Of a DNA stretch of 64,000 nucleotides, positions 8,902-17,018 are shown piece by piece. Position 1 is the stretch's first letter, and each line of letters starts with the position of its first letter. This DNA is from Streptomyces sp. NBC_00273 (GTDB taxonomy: Bacteria > Actinomycetota > Actinomycetes > Streptomycetales > Streptomycetaceae), in assembly GCF_036178145.1 (NCBI RefSeq), contig NZ_CP108067.1, positions 9,501,001 through 9,565,000 of the forward strand. Direction: 5' to 3'. The position numbers and the translations under genes are program-made. The notes below the pieces were generated by a model. That model saw nothing but the letters and a program-made list of their open reading frames with translations, searched no databases and had not been told where the DNA came from.

Positions 8902-9492
8902 GTGCTGGTGGAGTGGGACTGGTGGACGGTGGAGTTCGGGGACGCGCACGCGGGCGTGGCGGGTGTCCTTGTCGGCGGTGGTGAGCCTGGGCCGGTGTAC
9001 TTCGATGTCGGGAGCGGCCCGAACGTGCCGTCGACCTCGCACTGGTCGGCCTACGACGGCCGGCACCGTCGGCCACGGGCCGAGGCGCTCCGGGCGGTGT
9101 GTGCGTGCGGATGGCGCGGTGCCGCCGAGTACCCGCTGGACTGGACGACAGTCGGCGACCGGCCGTTGTACGAGGCAGACGTCGACCTGACTGGTCCGCT
9201 CGCGGACTGGAACGCCCACCTGTCCCTCGTCCGCGACAGGGCGGTACCGCTGCCCGAGCCGCTGGCCGCCCTCCTGGTCGAGATCACTGAGCAGCTGACC
9301 GCCGCGACGACGGACGCGCCGCTGGCCGCGCTGCGCGCCATCGGCATGCTGGAGCGGATCGCCACCCGCATCGGGCGGGAGGCGGCAGGCTCGCTGGCGG
9401 AAGGCGGCGTGTCCGCCGAGACAGTCGCCACCGGGCTCGGGACCACCCGCTCCAAGGCCATGGTGCTCCTTCTGGCCGCGCAGGACAGGTGA
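8902..9492 (+). CDS. hypothetical protein, conserved-looking
   Basis: A 196-residue protein. The GTG at 8902 has GGAGGG just upstream. The N-terminal part is Trp-rich (VEWDWWTVEFGDAHAG) and contains a small CACGWRG motif. The C-terminal 60 residues are helical and end GVSAETVATGLGTTRSKAMV. That tail is repeated, diverged, in a remnant at 11165-11290. No signal peptide or membrane helix. Family and role are unknown. Confidence 0.6.
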   Translation: MLVEWDWWTVEFGDAHAGVAGVLVGGGEPGPVYFDVGSGPNVPSTSHWSAYDGRHRRPRAEALRAVCACGWRGAAEYPLDWTTVGDRPLYEADVDLTGPLADWNAHLSLVRDRAVPLPEPLAALLVEITEQLTAATTDAPLAALRAIGMLERIATRIGREAAGSLAEGGVSAETVATGLGTTRSKAMVLLLAAQDR

Positions 9493-9932
9493 CAGCACCG
9501 GCTGGCATCGGGCGTGCGCGGCTCGGGGCGAGGGGGCGCGGCCTGCTGTAGGGCGACAGGTATGTGAATCGCGGGCTTGTGTGCGAAGAATTCCGCAGAA
9601 CGGTTGTTACTTGATCAACTACTCCGGGCGGGTGAGGCGGGGGAGGGGTGCGCCTGGTGGTGCGCCGGAGCGCGCCGCGCCGTAGGTGCGGTTCCCGGGG
9701 CGGGTGGGTGTAGCGGTCAGTGAATGTCAGGGGCACGTTCGGGGGGAATGCGTGCAGTGCGCAGGCGAGTGTGACGGATATGTCCGTGTCTGGTAACCGG
9801 CGTCGGTGGGGCTGCGGCGGGGCCCGTGTCGGGTCGAGAGTGTGGCCAACGGCTCACCCCGAGCCACCCCCGCAACTGCCTCTACCGACTTGTTTCGGCT
9901 GGTGGGGCACTGTTCTTGAGGGAGCGTCACCC

Positions 9933-10397
9933 ATGTCTTCTGCTTCTTCCTCCGTTCGTCGTATCGCCGCCACGGTCGTGGCTGCCGGCGCGGTCGTCTC
10001 TGCGGTCGCGCTGCCGGCGGCCGCCGCGGATGGTGACCGTCACCACCAGCGGCCGCGGGTGGAGATCAGCCGGGTCCAGGCCGACAGCCCCGGACGTGAC
10101 GACCACTCGAACCGGTCCCTGAACGCGGAGTGGGTGGAGATCACCAACACCACCCGCGACGCCATCAACCTCCGCGGCTGGACCCTGCGTGACAGCGACG
10201 GCAACCGCTACCGCTTCGACAACGTCCGCATCGGTAGCCGCGCTACCATCCGCATCCACACCGGCAACGGCCGCGACACCCGCACCGACCTCTTTCAGGA
10301 CCGCCGCGAGTACATCTGGGGCAACCGCGCCGACACCGCCACCCTGCGTGACGACCGCGGCCGCACCGTCGACACCGAAACCTGGGGCCGCCGCTAA
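9933..10397 (+). CDS. secreted lamin-tail-domain protein
   Basis: A 154-residue exported protein. The ATG at 9933 has GAGGGAG upstream. Residues 1-34 are a signal peptide (VRRIAATVVAAGAVVSAVAL, cleavage near PAAAADG). The mature protein is one lamin-tail (LTD) beta-sandwich, with WVEITNTTRDAINLRGWTLR, then RYRFDNVRIGSRATIRIHTG, then WGNRADTATLRDDRGRTVD. Bacterial LTD domains are usually found on secreted or cell-surface proteins, often with nucleases. Here the domain stands alone, so a binding or adhesive role is inferred. A strong terminator follows. Confidence 0.88.
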   Translation: MSSASSSVRRIAATVVAAGAVVSAVALPAAAADGDRHHQRPRVEISRVQADSPGRDDHSNRSLNAEWVEITNTTRDAINLRGWTLRDSDGNRYRFDNVRIGSRATIRIHTGNGRDTRTDLFQDRREYIWGNRADTATLRDDRGRTVDTETWGRR

Positions 10398-10454
10398 CCC
10401 CCACCACCCCGCAGCCCTCACACCTAGCCGGGGATCCTGCGGGACATGACCGCA

Positions 10455-10484
10455 CGGGCCGTCGCCTCACCGGGCGACGGCCCG
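10455..10484 (+). terminator. hairpin terminator after the lamin-tail gene
   Basis: CGGGCCGTCGCC (10455-10466) and GGCGACGGCCCG (10473-10484) form a perfect 12-bp stem with a 6-base loop. It starts 57 bp after the stop codon. Confidence 0.75.
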
Positions 10485-11164
10485 CACTGCTGGGCAGGCG
10501 GCGGCACCGAAGGGGGGTTGGTGGTGGCGGCAACCAGGGGGGGGGGAGATGAGCACCGGTATCGCGCCCGAGGGCTCGTACGCGGGTGTCGACGGGTTGT
10601 GTGAGGACATCCGGGGCCCCTCGCCAGGTGGGTGCCCCGGCTCGGTGACCATGTTTACCGGTCGGTGTCCGGGCCGGCCGAGGTGGGTGCGGCTGGTCGG
10701 TGCGGTCGAGGACGCAGTCGAGGTCACGATGCTCCCCGGAGACGGCGCGACCGCGCGGGCCGAACTGCACGTGGCGGCCGCCAGGTCTTCAACGGCTGCG
10801 GCGGGGCGGGCGGGGACGGATGTGCGGGGTGTCGGCGCGCGGCGGTTGCTCTCGGCCTGCGTGTTCCCGTTGCCTTCTATCCCGGACCGGAAGGCCGGCT
10901 TCCGGTGGGCGGAGCGCGGCCCCGACCCGGGCCTCCCTCCCCCGGCCGGTCGGGGCTACTTGCTCTCTTCCCCTACCGGGCAAGGTGCGTCTCTGGCACC
11001 GCACGGGCCGGTGGCGCGCTGCCCTCCGGCTGCACGTGCCGCGCCGCCGGGCTGGCCCGCCGGGCGTCGCAGGTCACGGGAGGCGGGAGCCGAAGAGGAG
11101 GGCGAGCAGTGCGAGGGTCGGCACTGCTCCAGCCCCGCCGAGAGGGGGAGCCGTGTGGTTCGGC
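10485..11164. other. no confident gene
   Basis: An ATG at 10549 follows a G-run that could serve as a ribosome-binding site, but the frame behind it has no recognisable domain and loses codon bias after about 80 codons. I cannot support a gene here. Confidence 0.35.
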
Positions 11165-11290
11165 CGGGTGGGTCGGGAGGCGGCTGGCGCACTGGGCTAC
11201 GGCGGCGTGTCCGCCGAGATGGTCGCCACCGGGCTCGGGACGACCCGCTCAAAGGCCGTGGTCATGCTCTTGATTACGCAGGACTGGTGA
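11165..11290 (+). pseudogene. partial copy of the C-terminus of the gene at 8902-9492
   Basis: The 41 codons read RVGREAAGALGYGGVSAEMV, then ATGLGTTRSKAV, and stop. They align with the last 43 codons of the gene at 8902, at roughly 75-80 percent base identity by eye. No matching N-terminal part is visible upstream. This is a diverged partial duplicate. Confidence 0.6.
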
Positions 11291-11631
11291 TGACGAGCTC
11301 CCCAACATCGGCCCTGTTGGTTTCCCTGGACCTCTGCACCGTCCAGCCCCACGGCACATCCACCACAAGTTCGGAAACTGACCCGGCCCGGAATAGGGCT
11401 GCTTTGCTCCGTCCCGGGTTGCCGGTGCGCCCGCGCGTGCTAGGAGTTCACCCGGTCCGAAGGACGACCATGACTTGGCGGAACGGCTGGTCGGTATGCG
11501 GCGGGAGAACGGGATGCAGGAAGGGGGCAGTCAGCTGCTGGGGACTTCCTGACGAAGCAGCTTCAGAAATCCTCCCGGGTCGAGCTCGCAGGAGCCTGCG
11601 CTCAGGACCCGATTGCCTCGTGGCACAACCC
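11291..11631. other. no gene seen
   Basis: A 340-bp gap downstream of the peptide operon (which runs toward it) and of the duplicated remnant. No convincing reading frame or strong terminator hairpin was found by eye. Confidence 0.4.
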
Positions 11632-12450
11632 TTAGGAAGCGACCCTCCTCAGCCGCAGCACACCGTCGGGCAGTTGTTCGCCCGCGCCGGTGGGGCCGAT
11701 GGGTGGCCGTGCCGTGGGCAGGAGTTCGAGGCGTTCGCAGTGCCAGCCGGCCTCCTCGAAGGCGGCGAGGTCGGTGAGGCCGTGCATGGTCAGGGCCGTT
11801 CCGGCGGCGCGGGCGGCGACGGTGAGGGTGCGTGCGGAAGCCGGGGAGAGGACGTCGCAGATCCATGCGCTGCCGGCGCCGGCCGCTTCGCCCGCCGCCC
11901 CGGCCAGGGCACGGACCTGGCCCGCGGTGAGGTAGGCGAGCAGCCCCTCAGCCACGAAGAGGGTTCTGCGACCCGTCGTGCGGGGCTGCAGGAGCTTGGC
12001 GAGGGCGGCGGGTTCGCGTAGGTCGCAGCGGACTCGTTCCACCGGGACGGGCGCCGTCGCGACGGGCAGCAGGCGGTCCTTGAGGTCGAGGACGGGGGCA
12101 CAGTCGATCTCGACCACCCGACAGGAGCCGGGCCAATCCAGGCGGTGGGTACGGGCGTCGAACCCGGCGCCGAGGTTGACGCAGACGTCCCAGGACTCGG
12201 CCGGCAGCAGCTCTGACAGCAGGCGGTCGACCGCGAGGGTGCGGGCGATGACGACGGACGTTCCCGCGGTGTGTCGGGTGACGCGCGCGATGGAGTTCGG
12301 GCAGCGGCGGGCGAAGCGGTCGGCGTAGGGGTCGCGCAGCACGCCGTCCGGATCGGCCGTCGCGCGAGCCCGGGCGAGCGCGGTGAGGTACGCGGTGGCG
12401 GGGACCTGTTCGGCGAGCGGAGGGTGGGCGGCCGGCACCGCTACTCCCAC
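11632..12450 (-). CDS. SAM-dependent methyltransferase, leucine carboxyl methyltransferase (PPM/TIGR00027) type
   Basis: A 272-residue protein, last gene of the peptide operon. The GTG at 12450 overlaps the stop of the permease gene. The SAM-binding loop is VNLGAGFDARTHRL (residues about 91-104), followed by the acidic strand end VVEIDCAP. FVAEGLLAYL fits the conserved GLL.YL motif of the family. Members methylate carboxylates (for example the PP2A C-terminus) or hydroxyls of natural products. Its place in an azole-peptide operon suggests it tailors the peptide, perhaps the C-terminal carboxylate after Trp. That target is inference. An equivalent is not part of the classical sag operon. Confidence 0.85.
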   Translation of the reverse strand: MGVAVPAAHPPLAEQVPATAYLTALARARATADPDGVLRDPYADRFARRCPNSIARVTRHTAGTSVVIARTLAVDRLLSELLPAESWDVCVNLGAGFDARTHRLDWPGSCRVVEIDCAPVLDLKDRLLPVATAPVPVERVRCDLREPAALAKLLQPRTTGRRTLFVAEGLLAYLTAGQVRALAGAAGEAAGAGSAWICDVLSPASARTLTVAARAAGTALTMHGLTDLAAFEEAGWHCERLELLPTARPPIGPTGAGEQLPDGVLRLRRVAS

Positions 12451-13190
12451 CGGAACAGGCGCGAGGCCGTCGCCGTGCCCAGGACGACCACGCCGGCCAG
12501 GACGCCCAGGTCGAGGGCGACGTCGGTGGCGCCGTCCAGCCAGGCGTGCTGGAGCAGCTCGACTGCGTAGGTCGCGGGCAGCGCGGCGGCGATGGTCTTC
12601 ATGGCGTCGGGGAATATCTGCAGGGGGATGGTCGCCCCCGACAGGAAGATCATGGGGAAGTAGACCAGGTTGGCGATGGCCACCGCTGCCCGCTCGGACC
12701 GTGCGACCGCGGCCACCACACCCCCGAGCGCGTACATCGCGAGGGCGGAGAGGACCAGGGCCCCGGCCGTCGCAGCGGCCGCCGCGGGGGAGGCCGGCAG
12801 GTTGAGGTCGAAGAACAGGTACCCGGCGGCGACCAGGAGCAGGGCGCCGAGCAGACTCAGTGCGAGGTTGACCAGCCCCTGGGCGATGAGGAAGGCGGAC
12901 GCGTCGACCGGCGTCGCGCGGAAGCGCTTGAGGACCTTGCGGTCCCGGTACTCGGCGAGGCCGAGGGGAAAGCTCATCAGCCCGGTGACGGCGACCACCA
13001 GGACCAGGTAGGCGGGAACCGACATGTCCACCGTCCCGCGACCGTCGAACTGCTCGGACGGTTCGTTGCCGTAGATCCCGCCGAACATGCAGAGCATCAG
13101 CACCGGGAAGGCGAGGGCGAAGAAGACCGGGGCGAAGTTCCGCCTCGTCCGACGCCACTCGAACCGCACTATCGGCCACAGCGTTGCCAT
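12441..13190 (-). CDS. ABC-2 type transporter permease (SagH-like)
   Basis: A 249-residue membrane protein with six predicted helices. The first follows a basic N-terminus (FEWRRTRRNFAPVFFALAFP). The ABC-2 signature region is present (YRDRKVLKRFRATPV, then IFLSGATIPLQIFP). It starts one base after the stop of the ATPase gene, with GGAAGGGG supplied by that gene's end, so the two are translationally coupled. With the ATPase it should export the mature modified peptide and could give self-protection. The streptococcal operon has two permeases (SagH and SagI). Only one is present here. Confidence 0.9.
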   Translation of the reverse strand: MATLWPIVRFEWRRTRRNFAPVFFALAFPVLMLCMFGGIYGNEPSEQFDGRGTVDMSVPAYLVLVVAVTGLMSFPLGLAEYRDRKVLKRFRATPVDASAFLIAQGLVNLALSLLGALLLVAAGYLFFDLNLPASPAAAAATAGALVLSALAMYALGGVVAAVARSERAAVAIANLVYFPMIFLSGATIPLQIFPDAMKTIAAALPATYAVELLQHAWLDGATDVALDLGVLAGVVVLGTATASRLFRWE

Positions 13191-13191
13191 C

Positions 13192-14202
13192 TCAGGCCCC
13201 TTCCTTCGCGGCGGAGGCGCCGACCAGCCTCAGGTAGGCGTCCTCGAACGTCGGGGTACGACGGCTCACAGCCGACGGCGGGAGTCCGGACCGCGCGAGC
13301 AGACCCACGATGCGGTCGTAGTCGGCGGGGTAGCTACCGGCGAACTCCCACCGGTCCGGCGCGCCGGACAGCCGGGTCAGCCCGAGGCCGCCAAGCCGCT
13401 CCTCGATCCCGGCGGGCCGGCTGGTGCCCGTGCTCGGGTCTCCGAGGTCAACCACGAAGGTGGATGGGCCCGCGTGCGCCTCGGTCAGCCGCGCCGGCGC
13501 GTCGAGCGCGACCAGCTCCCCGGAGCGCAGCACGCCCACCCGGCCGCAAAGCGCCTCGACCTCGTCCATCGCGTGCGAGGTGAGCAGCACCGCGACGCCG
13601 CGGGCGGCGAGGTCGAGGACCGAGCGCCACGTCTCCCGGCGCTGGTGCGGGTCGAGGCCGGTGGTGAGTTCATCGAGGATGACCAGGCGGACGTCGCCGA
13701 TCTGGGCGAGGGCCAGGGCCAGCCGCTGGCGCATGCCGCCGGAGAGGTCGGCGATCAGGCTGCGGCGGCGCTCGGCGAGGCCGAAGGCTTCCAGCAGCGC
13801 TGCTGCGGAGCCGGGTGCCCGGTAGATCGCCTCGTAGAGGTCGCACAGCTCACCGACCCGGGCCCGGCTGGGGAACTGGGATTCCTGGAGCTGCATACCG
13901 AGCAGCCGGGTGACCGCGGCGCGGTCGCGGCGGGGGTCGTGGCCACAGACCGTGACCGCGCCGCCGCGTACGGGCCGCAGGCCGCCGACCGCCTCGACGA
14001 TCGAGGTCTTGCCCGCCCCGTTCGGTCCGACGAGCCCGAACACCTCCCCGGGGAGGATCCGGAACGAGACGTTGCGGACGGCGACGAACGTGCCGTAGGC
14101 GACGGTCAGCCGGTCTGCGTGGACGACGGCGCCGTGCCCGGGGCCGGGCGTCGGCTGTGACGCGGCCGTCGCCGGTTCGGCGGATGGCTGGTTGGTGGTC
14201 AC
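13192..14202 (-). CDS. ABC transporter ATP-binding protein (SagG-like)
   Basis: A 336-residue ATPase. The GTG at 14202 overlaps the preceding stop by 4 bp (GTGA). Walker A is GPNGAGKT at residues 59-66, the signature is LSGGM near residue 153, and Walker B is LVILDE near residue 173, followed by the D-loop TGLDP and the switch His in LLTSHAMDE. The first 25 residues are a Pro/Ala/Thr-rich extension outside the family core. The C-terminal 90 residues are the usual accessory domain of drug and peptide exporters. It pairs with the permease downstream. Confidence 0.92.
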   Translation of the reverse strand: MTTNQPSAEPATAASQPTPGPGHGAVVHADRLTVAYGTFVAVRNVSFRILPGEVFGLVGPNGAGKTSIVEAVGGLRPVRGGAVTVCGHDPRRDRAAVTRLLGMQLQESQFPSRARVGELCDLYEAIYRAPGSAAALLEAFGLAERRRSLIADLSGGMRQRLALALAQIGDVRLVILDELTTGLDPHQRRETWRSVLDLAARGVAVLLTSHAMDEVEALCGRVGVLRSGELVALDAPARLTEAHAGPSTFVVDLGDPSTGTSRPAGIEERLGGLGLTRLSGAPDRWEFAGSYPADYDRIVGLLARSGLPPSAVSRRTPTFEDAYLRLVGASAAKEGA

Positions 14203-14960
14203 AGGCTGAGCCTCCCGGGGGCCGTGCGCGCTCCTGGGGTCGGGGAGGCGCCGAGGTTGGTGTAGAAGCCGGCGAACGACATGTGCAGAACGAGGGCCGG
14301 CAGTATCCCGCCCGTGGCGGCGGTCAGTAAGCCGCCGACCGCGCCGAGGACGAGGCTGGAGGTGCCCAGCACGTACGCCTGGGTACGGGTGGAGACCAAG
14401 GCGATCTGACCGGCCGCGAACAGGCAGGTGCTGAACGCCAGGGCGAAGGCAGGGCCGCTTCCCAGTGCCCCGAGCCCCAGCAGGATCACCCCGCGGAAGA
14501 GCACTTCTTCGAACAGGGCCGCGGCCGCCGGGACGATCCACCGGTAGTGCCGGGGCAGCGCGAGGATCGAGGCGATCCACTGGATGCGGGCGATTTCGCC
14601 GGGGACGTCCGCCCGCGGGACGACCCGGTAGAGCAGCGACACGCAGAGGATGGTGGCGCTGGAGGTGCCGAGGACCGCCAGGAGCAGGGCGAGCGCCGTC
14701 CCGGGCTCGGGGAGGTCGAACACCTGGTGGAACGCGAGCGGTGTGGGCGCGAGCAGCACCGCCAGGGCCAGCGAGCCCAGCACCAGGTACACGACGGTGC
14801 CGAACACAGCGAAGGCCGCCTCCGGGCGCAGTCCCGTCCGGCCGGCGAGCCACAGTGCCGTCCGTCGCCGGCGTGCCGGATCGTTGAATGGCAGCCGGTA
14901 CAGGGCCAGCCAGGCGGAGACCACGGCGGTGGTGAGCGCGGTGAAGGCGGGCACGCTCAT
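14199..14960 (-). CDS. CPBP-family membrane protease (second SagE-like copy)
   Basis: A 253-residue protein with about seven or eight hydrophobic segments. The first CPBP motif is intact (FEEVLFRG, Glu151-Glu152 and Arg156). The second motif normally contains a His after Phe-x-x-x, but here the segment reads FSTCLFAAGQI with no His. The third motif keeps a His in VLHMSFAGF (near 226). CPBP proteases (SagE, Abi) are thought to cut leader peptides or confer immunity. The missing His suggests a non-catalytic, perhaps immunity or partner, role. The ATG overlaps the previous stop (ATGA). It is clearly a paralogue by fold, but not a recent duplicate, of the neighbour at 14957. Confidence 0.85.
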   Translation of the reverse strand: MSVPAFTALTTAVVSAWLALYRLPFNDPARRRRTALWLAGRTGLRPEAAFAVFGTVVYLVLGSLALAVLLAPTPLAFHQVFDLPEPGTALALLLAVLGTSSATILCVSLLYRVVPRADVPGEIARIQWIASILALPRHYRWIVPAAAALFEEVLFRGVILLGLGALGSGPAFALAFSTCLFAAGQIALVSTRTQAYVLGTSSLVLGAVGGLLTAATGGILPALVLHMSFAGFYTNLGASPTPGARTAPGRLSL

Positions 14961-15679
14961 CCGGCCACCTCCCGTCCACCGGCCGGCCGGGCGGCGTGCT
15001 CCTGACGGACGGCCAGCGCGAAGACCACTACGTTCTGGGCGAGGTGCGCCACCAGTGGCACCGCCAGGCTGCCCGACACCACCATGAGCAGCCCGAAGAC
15101 CGTTCCGGACAGCGTCTTCTGCGCCACCGCGAGCCCGCCGAAGAACAGGTGCCCCACCGCGTACGCCACGGCGGCCGTCACGACCGCGACACCGACCGGC
15201 AGGCGGAGGCGCTCGTGCAGGACACCGATCCACAGGCCCCGGTAGAGCAACTCCTCGGCGACCGCGGTGGCCAGAACGGCCGCCGCGTACCCGCCGCCCA
15301 CCACGCCGCCGCCCCGGTGCACCGCGAGCCGTGGCCGGCCCGTTCCGTCCAGCAGCCGGGGCACCGCGCCGAGTGCGAACTCCGCGCCGACCAGCGCCGC
15401 GCCGACCATCGCAGCGGCCGACAGCCAGAGCGCGCCGGTCCGCCAGCCGGTCAGCGCTTCCGGGACGAAACCGCCGTCGGCCGCGACGGCGAGGGCCACC
15501 GCGGTCACCAACAGGTAGGCGGCCGGGGCGCCCAGCAGCCCGCGGCGGGCGACCCGGCCCCCCCGGTCCGCACCCGCCTTCGCCGCGGGGCCGAACGCCG
15601 TCGCGACGCGGATCAGTTCGGCGGGCGCGACGGTGGCCACCAGTACCAGTAGCTCAAGGGAGCGGGTGTGGGACCACAT
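14957..15679 (-). CDS. CPBP-family intramembrane metalloprotease (SagE-like)
   Basis: A 240-residue, multi-helix membrane protein with all three CPBP motifs: EELLYRG (residues 142-148), a His in YAVGHLFFG (near 177), and HLAQN (212-216). SagE of streptolysin S belongs to this family and is the likely leader peptidase, also linked to immunity. The ATG at 15679 lies inside the 3' end of the YcaO gene (26-bp overlap), so translation is probably coupled. It sits where sagE does in sag-like operons, just after the YcaO gene. It is the better catalytic candidate of the two CPBP proteins here. Confidence 0.88.
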   Translation of the reverse strand: MWSHTRSLELLVLVATVAPAELIRVATAFGPAAKAGADRGGRVARRGLLGAPAAYLLVTAVALAVAADGGFVPEALTGWRTGALWLSAAAMVGAALVGAEFALGAVPRLLDGTGRPRLAVHRGGGVVGGGYAAAVLATAVAEELLYRGLWIGVLHERLRLPVGVAVVTAAVAYAVGHLFFGGLAVAQKTLSGTVFGLLMVVSGSLAVPLVAHLAQNVVVFALAVRQEHAARPAGGREVAG

Positions 15680-17018
15680 GGGTCACACCCCCATGCTCTC
15701 GCATCCGGGGATGGCCCTTCGGGGGGAACCCGGGCAGGCACATGCTCAGCAGCTCCGGCACGACGGCCCGGACGACGCGCCACGGGGTGTCGGCCAGCTC
15801 CGGCGGAGTGAAGTCCAGGTAGCCCGCGAACTCGCTGACGCCCGCCAGGTCCGCCAGCAGCCGACGGATCGCCGCCGTGTCGCCGTCCGCGTAGCTCGGC
15901 AGCGCGGCGAAGCCGATCCGCCCGTCCACGCGGCTCTCCACCGCGGTGAGCTTGCGCTCCGCCTCCCCGGGGGCGGCGAACCACAGCACGTTGGTGTCCA
16001 GGTCGGTGTAGGCCGAACTCGTCTGCGCGAAGTGCACGTTGGGCAGGTCGAAGACCGTACTGAACATGCCGATCCCGAGGATCGCGGTCGCCTCCGCCGC
16101 ACCGCGCAGCAGCGCCCGTCGAGGGTCCGGGTCTGCCTGCAGCCCGAACGCGATGTAGGGCAGCTTCCCGTCCTGGCGCACCAGGGTCACCCCGATGTTC
16201 GGCAACGGCAGCTCCGGCCGAGTCAGCAGGCTCGCCCGTACCTCGTACGGCCCGTCCGGGGCAAGCCCCGCCGCTGCGAGCAGCTCGCGGCCGTCCGCGT
16301 CCAGGTCGATCAGCGGAGCCTTGGCCCCGGTGTACCAATTGAGGATGAAGGCGTCGATCTGCACGGCCTCGACGAGTGCGCCGAGCAGCGCCTTGTCGAG
16401 CGACACATGGGCCGCGGTCCCGGTCGAGAACGAAGGGGTGAACAGTTTGTCGGCCGCGCCCGGGTCGCTTCGGAAGCCGAGGAAGACCAGCTGCGCAGGC
16501 AGGTACACCTCCTCGCCGGGCCGGGTGAGCGACGGGCAGGCGATCCACGCGATCACGTCGTCCTCGGTCGGCAGCTCCGGCGAGTACCGGTGCATCATCC
16601 GGGCGACCTGCCGCTGCTGTTCGGCGTCGAAGACGCCCAGCAGCTCCGGCGGCAGGCACCGGTGCCGGGAGGACAGCGAACGGTAGGACGCGTACTCGAC
16701 GCGCTCCGCGAACAACGGCATCGCCATGATCGCCGCGTAGCGCTCCACCGCCTCGCCGGTGAGCCGGGTCACCGCCTCCTCGTGGGTCGAGCCGTAGCCG
16801 GCCAGGTGGTACTGCATCTGCATGTGCGGGTCGTCCAGCGCCAGCCGGTGGTACTGCGGCATCGCTGCCGTGGCCGAGCGCAGGTACGGCTCGCCCTCCA
16901 CCGCGGCGACCGAGACCAGCATGCCGGGCAGGATCCCGCCCTGGTTGCCGCCGATCCGCCCGTACCGGGCGAGCGCCTCGCCCATCCCGGGGTGGCCCAG
17001 GATAGGGATGCCGCTCAT
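15654..17018 (-). CDS. YcaO cyclodehydratase (SagD-like), azoline-forming
   Basis: A 454-residue YcaO protein. ATP-binding landmarks include GYGSTHEEAVTRLTGEAVER (residues 74-93, with the ExxER pattern at 89-93) and LLGALVEAVQIDAF near 211-224. The protein ends exactly in VPHPLP, a C-terminal PxPxP motif known in azoline-forming YcaO enzymes to order the active site. The enzyme phosphorylates the peptide backbone during ring closure of Cys, Ser and Thr to thiazoline and oxazoline, working with the SagC-like partner. The ATG overlaps the stop of that gene (ATGA). It is the core enzyme for modifying the Cys-rich peptide encoded at 19194. Confidence 0.94.
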   Translation of the reverse strand: MSGIPILGHPGMGEALARYGRIGGNQGGILPGMLVSVAAVEGEPYLRSATAAMPQYHRLALDDPHMQMQYHLAGYGSTHEEAVTRLTGEAVERYAAIMAMPLFAERVEYASYRSLSSRHRCLPPELLGVFDAEQQRQVARMMHRYSPELPTEDDVIAWIACPSLTRPGEEVYLPAQLVFLGFRSDPGAADKLFTPSFSTGTAAHVSLDKALLGALVEAVQIDAFILNWYTGAKAPLIDLDADGRELLAAAGLAPDGPYEVRASLLTRPELPLPNIGVTLVRQDGKLPYIAFGLQADPDPRRALLRGAAEATAILGIGMFSTVFDLPNVHFAQTSSAYTDLDTNVLWFAAPGEAERKLTAVESRVDGRIGFAALPSYADGDTAAIRRLLADLAGVSEFAGYLDFTPPELADTPWRVVRAVVPELLSMCLPGFPPKGHPRMREHGGVTHVVPHPLP

